64,000 nucleotides of DNA from Fimbriimonadaceae bacterium. GTDB taxonomy: Bacteria; Armatimonadota; Fimbriimonadia; Fimbriimonadales; Fimbriimonadaceae. The DNA is taken from contig JAHBTE010000001.1 of NCBI GenBank assembly GCA_019638675.1, forward strand, positions 776,605-840,604, written 5' to 3'. Shown in pieces: positions 26,309 to 33,302 of the stretch (positions within the stretch are counted from its first letter, which is position 1; each line of letters opens with the position of its first letter). The position numbers and the translations under genes are program-made. The notes beneath the pieces were generated by a model that worked only from the letters and a program-made list of their open reading frames with translations, was not told the DNA's origin and made no database searches.

Positions 26309-26714
26309 GAACCCGTTCCGCTAGTACAAAAGCTGCGTAATCATCAATAGCTACTGGGGGCACTTGCATTGTTGCAGGGAGGATTCTTCGCCAGCCTTTG
26401 CGGGGATTGAGTTCCCAAAATCGTTCTCGAGCTTCCATGGTTGTGTCGGTTTCATCTACAACCAAAATTCCGATGCTTGGCATGATTTCTCTAAGCGAAT
26501 CAACCACGTTCTTCGAGCGGGTTCCGTTGCCGACAATGATTAGGGTGAATATTTGTTCCTCGTGACGAGCGGCGGCGGCCTCGGCCACTTTCTCTGTTGG
26601 CACAATATCGTGCCAAAGCATCTCCACAATATCTGCATCGTTACGATGAACCAAAGCTAAGCCACACTTAGAACTCCCTGGATCTATCGCGAGAACGGTT
26701 TTTTCACCTAACAT
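26298..26714 (-). CDS. RNase H-fold RuvC/YqgF-like putative nuclease
   Basis: 138 residues. The N-terminal strand VLAIDPGSSKCGLAL carries the first catalytic Asp of the RNase H-like resolvase superfamily; the second strand region LIIVGNGTRSK and VVDETDTTMEARERFW resemble the YqgF/Yqg-type (pre-16S rRNA processing) and RuvC-like group, and VPPVAIDDYAAFVLAERVL gives the C-terminal Asp pair. Holliday junction or rRNA processing is possible; most YqgF proteins are this length. Last gene of the rlmN-lpt operon, 49 bases after the DUF3084 gene, converging with lpxC with an 11-base overlap. Confidence 0.8.
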   Translation of the reverse strand: MLGEKTVLAIDPGSSKCGLALVHRNDADIVEMLWHDIVPTEKVAEAAAARHEEQIFTLIIVGNGTRSKNVVDSLREIMPSIGILVVDETDTTMEARERFWELNPRKGWRRILPATMQVPPVAIDDYAAFVLAERVLKT

Positions 26715-26763
26715 ATTTGAACGCCCTTGGCATTGTGGCGGAACTGGCGGGCAAGCGGCAACC

Positions 26764-28269
26764 TTATGGCCTCAATCGGTGCGAAAAACGGACTCTATCG
26801 CCGGCCTCAGTCACATCATTGGCAAGAAATTGGAGTCTTATAGGTCGCCCAACTTCCTTGATCTCAAGTGCAATAGCGATAATGCGTTCATTTGTAAACT
26901 CGCCCAACGGTTGTGCAGAACCAACGATTGGAACCATGCCATCGCGCAACAGCTTGTCAGCAAAATTGGTCGTTACGGCATCAATAATTCCCATCGCGAT
27001 TGCCGGAACTTCCTTTCGCCCGTCAACTTGCAAAGTGAAAATCACCTCGTCTTTTTCATATATCACCTGGTTTCGTCTCACATCAATCGAAACGGGCAGG
27101 AATTCCGATTTGAATGAGTTCGCAATTGATCGCGTGATCAGCAGGATGTCGTAATCTTTTGCGGCGAGCACGCTTAAAGCAAGTTGATCAATTTGCTGAT
27201 CCTCATCTAGCTTGCCGGCGGGAAGCATTCCTGCGTAGCTTCCTTCGGGAGTTTGCGCGGCCCCTTTGATCTTTGCATATGCTCTGGTTTCTCGCATCAA
27301 GTTGATGAGGGCGGTGCGAGCGGCGCTATAACTAGACCCTTTCGGCAAGACGATACGGGAAAGCTCATCGCCTGCGGCAAAGATCATCGGATTTGTTCTT
27401 GCGGCCGCTGCTTTGTTTGCGAAAAAGTCTGCGCTACGTTGCAGTTGCTCTAAGGCCTGACGTTGCGTTTCCAGTGCGCGATTTGTGGCCGTCAGTTTGT
27501 CTTCCGCGGCCCGGATTTCTCTAGAATACTGCTGGCTTTGCTGGTCAAACTTTGAGTTGAGTTGGTTGAGAGCTTCCTGAATTTGCGCTCGATCAATTTC
27601 TAACTGCTTGTACTGTTTTTCAAGTTTGATGGCGTCTGCTTCCAGAGTAAGGTTGCGTTGTTGTAGCTCTACGTTTTTAATGGTGAGCCTGTTGTAATTC
27701 GTTTTCGCAGAGTTAAATTCTTTATCAAGCTTCTCTCGTTCAGCTTGGTACTCGGCGATTTCCTGGCTGAGCGTTTTCACTTCGCCGCCGAATTTGGTGA
27801 CTTTGGCGGAAAGCTGGTTCGATTCTTTGACAAGGTTTTTATTTCTTTCTTCGGTCGAAAGGCGGACTTTGTTGGTTTCAGCAAGCTTGGCGATCATTTT
27901 GTCGAGCTCGCCTTCTTTTAGCCCCAACTTTTTCTCAAGCTCCTTCGCCATCTCGCTCGCACTTTGGAGTTTTTCGGTTTCAGACGCAAGGTTCTTTTTG
28001 ACCTTGCCTAGTTCAGTGCGAGCCTTTTCCCCTTCAAACAGCGCAACTCTTACTGGTTCGGAGAACGAAATAAGGACGACAATAACTGCCAGCGTTCCAA
28101 GGCCACCGGCGATGGATGTGCTGATGGCAGCGAAATCTTTGGGCCGCAGATTTTTAATCTTGATTCGCTTTTTACCGATCTTGCGGCCTATAAAGTCGCC
28201 AGCCCAGGCGACAAAGCCGCCTACGATGACGAGCAAAGGAATGAACCACCAACCCACAGGAATTATCAC
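26764..28269 (-). CDS. DUF3084-family membrane coiled-coil protein
   Basis: 501 residues. Two N-terminal membrane helices (about 5-25 and 52-72) flank a basic loop (GRKIGKKRIKIKNLRPKDF). A long coiled coil follows (about 78-290, ELEKKLGLKEGELDKMIAKL and similar heptads), then a globular C-terminal domain (about 290-500). This matches DUF3084, a family best known from Cyanobacteria, of unknown function. GTG start overlapping the lptF stop as GTGA. Being locked in an operon with all lpt genes suggests a role in envelope assembly; that is inference. Confidence 0.82.
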   Translation of the reverse strand: MIIPVGWWFIPLLVIVGGFVAWAGDFIGRKIGKKRIKIKNLRPKDFAAISTSIAGGLGTLAVIVVLISFSEPVRVALFEGEKARTELGKVKKNLASETEKLQSASEMAKELEKKLGLKEGELDKMIAKLAETNKVRLSTEERNKNLVKESNQLSAKVTKFGGEVKTLSQEIAEYQAEREKLDKEFNSAKTNYNRLTIKNVELQQRNLTLEADAIKLEKQYKQLEIDRAQIQEALNQLNSKFDQQSQQYSREIRAAEDKLTATNRALETQRQALEQLQRSADFFANKAAAARTNPMIFAAGDELSRIVLPKGSSYSAARTALINLMRETRAYAKIKGAAQTPEGSYAGMLPAGKLDEDQQIDQLALSVLAAKDYDILLITRSIANSFKSEFLPVSIDVRRNQVIYEKDEVIFTLQVDGRKEVPAIAMGIIDAVTTNFADKLLRDGMVPIVGSAQPLGEFTNERIIAIALEIKEVGRPIRLQFLANDVTEAGDRVRFSHRLRP

Positions 28270-29381
28270 TGAGTGTTTTTCCTCCTGATGAGTTCAATGG
28301 CCAACCCTGTTCCGATGACAATTGGGCCGAAGCTGGCAACCACAGCGGGAATTACTCCGTTCTGCGCCATCATCGCCAAGGTGTTAGTCATCAACATATA
28401 ACAAAAGATAATGAGCACGCTCAGCGCGAACCCGGTTGCGGTTCCCGCACGATGGCTTCTGATTCCTAATGGCGCCCCCACTAATCCAAAGACGAGTGCG
28501 GCGAGTGGAAGGGCGAATTTATTCCAAAATCCGAACTCAAGGTTAATCACCTGACCCCGAGGAACGCTTTTATCGCGGCTGAGCTTAGTGATTTGCTCTT
28601 GTAACTCACGAGAACTAAATGAATCCAGATCACGCAGATTTCTCGCGATCATATCTTCCGGCGTGGAAGTTGGTTTCGCAGAATCATCTGGCCAGACTCC
28701 ATCCTGAAACGTGATCTTCACGTTGTCTTTGAGGATGTATAGAGTGCTTTCACCTTGGGCACTCCATTTATCAATATCATCAAACGTTAGTTTAGGAACA
28801 CTGAACAAGGTTTCGACAAGGCCATCCTTATTGTATGTAACAACATCCACCCCGGTAAGAGTTCGGTCTGCAAGGCTGAAATCTTTCGCGACAAGCTGAC
28901 CGATGAGTTTCCCCTCGTCGTAAATCGGCTGAGCAGTTGGTCGCAGGCTTTTGCTATCCAAACTTTTCGTGAATTCGCTCTGCATCCCGGTTGCTTGAAT
29001 GCTGGCGGCGGGAACAACGTAATCCGTGAAAATATAAGTGATCAACGAAACGACGAGACCAAAAATCGCAATTGGTCGCATAATGCGCACGATGCTGACT
29101 CCGCCCGCCCGCAAGGCGACAATTTCACTATCCCCACTGAGCCTGCCGAACGCCAAAAGCGTGCCTAACAGCATTGCCATGCTAAAAGTTTTGGCAAGAA
29201 TTCCTGGCAGTAAAAGCACCGTCAGCTTAAGAACTAGATGAACTGGAACCCCTTGGCTCAAAAGTTCGGTGAATTTAAACAAAAACGATCCGGCCATGAT
29301 CAGCACGGTAAAAATAGCGACACCAAACGCCCAAGGGCCGAAAACTTCGCCAAGAATTAATCGGTCAACTTTCTTCATCAT
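28266..29381 (-). CDS. LPS export ABC transporter permease, LptF/LptG family (YjgP/YjgQ)
   Basis: Inner-membrane subunit that extracts LPS for transport to the outer membrane. 371 residues with three N-terminal membrane helices, a periplasmic domain (about 120-270), then three C-terminal helices: the LptF/G architecture. The N-terminus VDRLILGEVFGPWAFGVAIF is typical (the first helix region that lines the LPS cavity), and LPGILAKTFSMAMLLGTLLAFGRLSGDSE carries the coupling-helix region. Only one LptF/G gene is present here; most species have two, so it may homodimerise or its partner is elsewhere. Overlaps lptB by 17 bases. Confidence 0.93.
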   Translation of the reverse strand: MMKKVDRLILGEVFGPWAFGVAIFTVLIMAGSFLFKFTELLSQGVPVHLVLKLTVLLLPGILAKTFSMAMLLGTLLAFGRLSGDSEIVALRAGGVSIVRIMRPIAIFGLVVSLITYIFTDYVVPAASIQATGMQSEFTKSLDSKSLRPTAQPIYDEGKLIGQLVAKDFSLADRTLTGVDVVTYNKDGLVETLFSVPKLTFDDIDKWSAQGESTLYILKDNVKITFQDGVWPDDSAKPTSTPEDMIARNLRDLDSFSSRELQEQITKLSRDKSVPRGQVINLEFGFWNKFALPLAALVFGLVGAPLGIRSHRAGTATGFALSVLIIFCYMLMTNTLAMMAQNGVIPAVVASFGPIVIGTGLAIELIRRKNTQ

Positions 29382-30153
29382 CCTTGTTGTTTTCCGAAGG
29401 AAGTTCCGCGATTTGTTGGTCCCTGCCTTTAGAAATCTGGTCGTATCCTTGACCTAAGTAATGTTTGCGCACCATGTCGTCGTTGCGAATAGTTTGCGCA
29501 TCGCCGCTGGCGATGATTTTCCCGTCCACCAAAATGTAATTGCGATCTGTGATGTTGAGGGTTGCTTCAACGTTGTGATCTGTGATCAGGATTCCAATCC
29601 CTTTGTCTCGCAGTTCGCTGATGATGTGCTGAAGCTCTTCGATGGTCACCGGATCAATTCCGGTGAATGGCTCATCGAGCAAAATGAAGTGGGGTTCAAC
29701 CGCCATAGCACGGGCGATCTCAACGCGTCGCCGTTCACCTCCAGAAAGCACGCCGCCCAGGCTGTGCAAAATTTTCTCAATTCGGAGTTCTTCCGCTAAC
29801 CGAGCGATAACTTCATCTTGGTGTTTGCGGTTAAAGTTCCGGGCTTGCAGAACAAGCCGGATATTGTCTTCTACCGTCAAGCGGCGGAAAACGCTAGATT
29901 CTTGGGCGAGGTAACCCAGCCCTGCCCGCGCACGTGTGTGCATCGGCCATCGAGTAATAGATTGCCCATCAAGCTGAATATGCCCTCCATTAGGGCGGAC
30001 AAGTCCAACAATCATGTAAAAAGTTGTTGTTTTTCCGGCGCCGTTCGGGCCGAGTAAGCCCACGATTTCGCCGGACTCAAACTCCACGGAAACATCGTTA
30101 ACGACCTTTCGCTTTTTGTATTGCTTAACTAGGTTATCCGCTGTGACCTTCAT
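29365..30153 (-). CDS. lptB: LPS export ABC transporter ATP-binding protein LptB
   Basis: Cytoplasmic ATPase driving LPS extraction and transport. 262 residues. Walker A GPNGAGKTT (about 36-44), Q-loop in GLGYLAQESSVFRRLTVEDN (the LptB-specific AQE-S-FRRL sequence), signature LSGGERRR, Walker B FILLDEPFTGID, and switch His in LITDHNVEATL. A charged C-terminal tail of about 20 residues (ending ENNKDDEES) is extra. Overlaps lptA-like by 4 bases and lptF by 17, so translation is coupled. Confidence 0.97.
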   Translation of the reverse strand: MKVTADNLVKQYKKRKVVNDVSVEFESGEIVGLLGPNGAGKTTTFYMIVGLVRPNGGHIQLDGQSITRWPMHTRARAGLGYLAQESSVFRRLTVEDNIRLVLQARNFNRKHQDEVIARLAEELRIEKILHSLGGVLSGGERRRVEIARAMAVEPHFILLDEPFTGIDPVTIEELQHIISELRDKGIGILITDHNVEATLNITDRNYILVDGKIIASGDAQTIRNDDMVRKHYLGQGYDQISKGRDQQIAELPSENNKDDEES

Positions 30154-31232
30154 TTGTCGCCGTCGCCATCCTTGGTTGGTTTGATGTTTACCTTTGCTGG
30201 GTTGCCTCGAGCTCCATACCGAATCGGCTTCATATCGTCGTTAACCACAACGAAAATCGTCTGCGCCGAACCCTCGCTTTGATAATCTAGCCCACTACCC
30301 ACAATAGAGACGTTTCCAGTCAGCAAAATCTGTCCAGAAGCATCCATCGTGGCTTTGTCACCCTTAGCCGTAATCGTTACATCTTCGCCTTCGGAGTTCT
30401 TGCCCTCAAAAGTCATCACCACTGGCCCGCTGATATTTGCCGAAGTGACTGGTCGTCCTTTGCTCGCTTTTGTGATATCCGGAGTTACGATGTTCCCACC
30501 CAGACCGGAAAATGTCGCTTTGGTAGGGTTACCTTTTTCATCAACCCCTGTGCGGGTGTAAGTGAATTTGCTTCCGAACTGAAAAAGCGTGGTGGCCCCT
30601 TGCTGATCCATGGTCAAACCAGTGGTCTGGATATTGCTTTTGGACGACTTTTTGTTCGCATCAGTCTGCGTGAAATTGGCATTAACTGCACCATTTAAAG
30701 TGGCTTTATCTAAAGTTCTGTTTTTGTCGGATGGGCCGCTCAGCAGTACGGTTCCGCTCCCCGCTGTGATGGTGCCAGGGAATCCGCCTCCACTTGCAGT
30801 AATGGTCAGGCTGGAAGGAATTTTTACCGTTGCCGAACTGCGGTTTGCCGCCTCTGTTATCGTCAGCGACTGGCTTTTCAGACTTACCGATTCATCGTTC
30901 GCAGGGTTTTGATTCAATGTCACTCCGCCAGAAAGCGTAGCGGTGAGCAGATACATTTTTCCGTTCTTTTCGCTTCGGATTTTGCCTTCTGCTTTAGCAG
31001 AAGTGAAGGTGAGGTTTTGACTCGCCGACCGACCGTGAAGTGGGTTGCCTGAAAACTCAAAATCTACGGAGTTTGTGCTCGGATCACCTTCAAATAGCTG
31101 TTCGGAAATATTTTCAATGGCAAAGTCGCCAGATTTGCTTTTGAAGCTGATATTGGTTTTGTTTTGGGCAACAACAAGCCCCACGCTACTGACGATCAGG
31201 CACGATATGAGGAGAGGAAATTTAAGTTTCAT
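30150..31232 (-). CDS. LptA/OstA-like periplasmic LPS-bridge protein
   Basis: 360 residues, about twice the length of E. coli LptA. Signal peptide about 1-22 (ending VVAQ). The rest is beta-strand-rich OstA-type sequence with repeated patterns such as SFKSKSGDFAIENISEQLFEG, QILLTGNVSIVGSGLDYQSE and TITAKGDKATMDAS, as expected of the beta-jellyroll that forms the trans-envelope LPS slide. The gene order lptC-lptA-lptB-lptF supports LptA. It may contain two jellyroll units. Overlaps lptC by 4 bases and lptB by 4. Confidence 0.85.
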   Translation of the reverse strand: MKLKFPLLISCLIVSSVGLVVAQNKTNISFKSKSGDFAIENISEQLFEGDPSTNSVDFEFSGNPLHGRSASQNLTFTSAKAEGKIRSEKNGKMYLLTATLSGGVTLNQNPANDESVSLKSQSLTITEAANRSSATVKIPSSLTITASGGGFPGTITAGSGTVLLSGPSDKNRTLDKATLNGAVNANFTQTDANKKSSKSNIQTTGLTMDQQGATTLFQFGSKFTYTRTGVDEKGNPTKATFSGLGGNIVTPDITKASKGRPVTSANISGPVVMTFEGKNSEGEDVTITAKGDKATMDASGQILLTGNVSIVGSGLDYQSEGSAQTIFVVVNDDMKPIRYGARGNPAKVNIKPTKDGDGDK

Positions 31233-31777
31233 TTGAATTTGTTAGGAGTGCCGATTTTCGTCAGGTCTGGGGTCGCCCAAACTTCTTCCATTTTGCCTAA
31301 TAGCCAGTTGGGAGAATCCACTTCCACGTTGCCGGTAGCGGCAAAAAGCTTTCGATCTTCCATCCAGTTCACTTTGTCAGCGCGTAAAGTGATGTTCTCG
31401 GCAATCGATTGAATCTCGACCCGATCATTCAGCAACAAAGTCCGAGATTCACGCGCCGCTTTAGCTTTCATAGCTTTGAACGTGCTAGCAACCTTTCCGT
31501 TTTCAAAAATCTCGCCAGAAACTTTGTTCGCAAAAATTTGGGTCTCACCTTCTGTTTCTAACCCAACTCGCGAAGATTCTCCATGCAGAGTCCACACGAC
31601 TTGGCCTTCAGGATCAGCCGCTTGCATATCCACCGGGCCAGAAGCAATCACGCGACGGTCTTTAGGTTCTTCTACTCCGTTTGAGCTAGGGTCAGCATCA
31701 GGCTTTGGGTCTGGCTTTTTAGAAGAACATCCGCCCAAAGCTACACAGAGAATTGCCAAAGGGAGTAAAGACTTCAC
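31229..31777 (-). CDS. lptC: LptC-like LPS export lipoprotein
   Basis: 182 residues with a lipoprotein signal MKSLLPLAILCVALGGC; E. coli LptC uses a membrane helix instead, but lipoprotein versions exist. After an Asp/Pro/Lys-rich tether the LptC/OstA strand pattern appears (LHGESSRVGLETEGETQIFA, NITLRADKVNWMEDRKLFAA, TGNVEVDSPNWLL). The protein would bind LPS from LptB-LptF and hand it to LptA. It begins 2 bases after rlmN and overlaps lptA by 4. Confidence 0.88.
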   Translation of the reverse strand: MKSLLPLAILCVALGGCSSKKPDPKPDADPSSNGVEEPKDRRVIASGPVDMQAADPEGQVVWTLHGESSRVGLETEGETQIFANKVSGEIFENGKVASTFKAMKAKAARESRTLLLNDRVEIQSIAENITLRADKVNWMEDRKLFAATGNVEVDSPNWLLGKMEEVWATPDLTKIGTPNKFK

Positions 31778-31779
31778 TG

Positions 31780-32853
31780 CTAAGGAATAACCGTGAGTTG
31801 AGATGATGGGTTCCTCCTTGCAAATCTTCCTTGATGTTGGCCCGCCAATTGACCGCAGGCGGCGGCGATGTCATGACCACGCTCGACTCGCTCTGTCACG
31901 TTCACTCCATGTGATTCTAACTGCGCGCGGAACGCCCGGACTCGTTCGCGGGATGGGCGTTGAAAACCGTTGCCTGTATCCACCCAGTTGAATGGAATCA
32001 GGTTCACCACGCACGGCGTTCCTTGGATTAACTTCGCCAAAGACTGGGCTTGATCGGCTGTATCGTTGAGTTCGTTGATCAGCAGGTATTCAATGGTCAC
32101 CTTGCGACCAGTAGCCTTGTGATAATCCTTCATTGCCGCCCAGGTTTCGGCGACATCCCACTTGTTGTTCACCGGCATCAACCGCGAACGCACATTGTCG
32201 TGCGGAGAGTGGAGCGAGAGCGCAAGGTGGATCGGCAGTTGGTGAGTGGCAAGCTCGCGAATTTGGGGAACGAGCCCAACCGTTGAAACCGTGAGGTGAC
32301 GATAACTCAGCCCAACTTCCTCATGCAGGATTTTGAGCGCAGTCACGACTTCGTTCAGGTTCAAGAGTGGTTCACCCATGCCCATAAAAACGACGTGGGA
32401 GATGCGCCGAGGTGTTAAACCCTGGAGCCAAAGGTATTGGGCCACAATTTCGCCCGCGGTGAGGTTTCGGTCGAAACCACCCATTCCAGTCGCGCAGAAC
32501 GTGCATCCCATTGGGCAACCGACTTGACTGCTGATGCAGCAGCTCACGCGGTCTTTGTAAGGAAGCAATACGCACTCGTAAACTTGCTCGTCGCCGTTGT
32601 GAACCAACAGCTTTTCAACTTGGTCGCTGGACGTTTTGTGCTGAGATAAATACAGTGGAGAAACAACGTATTTTTCGGCTAGTTGATCGCGCAACACTTT
32701 GGGGAGATCAGGCATCTCGTCAAAGCTCTTAGCGGCTTTTTCGTAGATCCATTTGGCAAGTTGCCGTCCGCGAAATGGCTTGTGCCCCAGCTCGACCACG
32801 ATTTGTTCAAGTTCTGGGGTGAATCGTCCAATCAGGGAAGGGCGATCTGCCAC
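31780..32853 (-). CDS. rlmN: Dual-specificity 23S rRNA/tRNA (adenine C2) methyltransferase, radical SAM
   Basis: Methylates A2503 of 23S rRNA and A37 of some tRNAs. 357 residues. Radical-SAM cluster cysteines C113, C117, C120 (CPMGCTFC), the GMGEPLLN motif for SAM binding, and the C-terminal catalytic Cys in RGHDIAAACGQL, with the other in the VSCCISSQVGCP neighbourhood. N-terminal accessory domain (FRGRQLAKWIYEKAAKSFDEM) intact. First gene of the lpt operon; its GTG start has a TACACT box 6 bases upstream and no Shine-Dalgarno sequence, so the operon transcript is probably leaderless. Confidence 0.97.
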   Translation of the reverse strand: MADRPSLIGRFTPELEQIVVELGHKPFRGRQLAKWIYEKAAKSFDEMPDLPKVLRDQLAEKYVVSPLYLSQHKTSSDQVEKLLVHNGDEQVYECVLLPYKDRVSCCISSQVGCPMGCTFCATGMGGFDRNLTAGEIVAQYLWLQGLTPRRISHVVFMGMGEPLLNLNEVVTALKILHEEVGLSYRHLTVSTVGLVPQIRELATHQLPIHLALSLHSPHDNVRSRLMPVNNKWDVAETWAAMKDYHKATGRKVTIEYLLINELNDTADQAQSLAKLIQGTPCVVNLIPFNWVDTGNGFQRPSRERVRAFRAQLESHGVNVTERVERGHDIAAACGQLAGQHQGRFARRNPSSQLTVIP

Positions 32854-32859
32854 TCCGCA

Positions 32860-32865
32860 AGTGTA
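32860..32865 (-). promoter_or_regulatory. -10 box TACACT of a leaderless transcript (rlmN-lpt operon)
   Basis: TACACT on the minus strand ends 6 bases before the rlmN GTG. Confidence 0.65.
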
Positions 32866-32886
32866 CCGGGTTAGGTTCGTTTGAGC

Positions 32887-33237
32887 TTAGACCTGCCGTG
32901 GTGGCTTGCCAAGAACATCATCGGGGTAATCGCGGTAGAGCGCACTGGAATAATTGGTGATGCGACGGTAAACCTCAGCGTGCAGAGCTTCGATATCCCC
33001 GAACCGGCTAGCGGCGGTCATAAACGCTTGGTCTAATTGGTCGAGGGTTTTGGTTTCCACCGTCACATGGAACTCACCCATTCCCGCCGGGCCGAACCCG
33101 AATTTGCGCCGGGTGAGGCGATACGATTCGATTTCGCCGCGTTCTTGCAGAAACGTGAGCCAATTGTGGATTGCGGTTACGAGTTCCGCATCGGTTGTGC
33201 CGGGGCCACGGTCGAACCACATTTCGTAGAGATTCAT
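32887..33237 (-). CDS. Small conserved protein, DUF6614-like
   Basis: 116 residues, soluble, mixed alpha/beta, resembling a ferredoxin-like small domain: MNLYEMWFDRGPGTTDAELV, then a helix (IHNWLTFLQERGEIESYRLT), a strand (EFHVTVETKTLDQLDQAF) and a helix. The opening and the ESYRLTRRKFGFGP stretch resemble proteins of the DUF6614 family as I recall them, but I cannot verify that. Function unknown. The ATG has a TAACCT box 6 bases upstream. It is divergent from alaS, whose promoter region it abuts. Confidence 0.6.
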   Translation of the reverse strand: MNLYEMWFDRGPGTTDAELVTAIHNWLTFLQERGEIESYRLTRRKFGFGPAGMGEFHVTVETKTLDQLDQAFMTAASRFGDIEALHAEVYRRITNYSSALYRDYPDDVLGKPPRQV

Positions 33238-33243
33238 GCCGCA

Positions 33244-33249
33244 AGGTTA
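33244..33249 (-). promoter_or_regulatory. -10 box TAACCT of a leaderless transcript
   Basis: TAACCT on the minus strand ends 6 bases before the ATG at 33237. Confidence 0.5.
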
Positions 33250-33302
33250 CCGTTTGTTGGTTGGGTCTGCGCTTGCCTTGGCAGGTACCATTTGAACCGC
33301 AC

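Noticed and set aside
33171-33302. 44-residue N-terminal extension of alaS
   Set aside because: It overlaps the divergent small gene and the AlaRS alignment begins at MTPHELRRKYLDFF; no matching sequence in the family.
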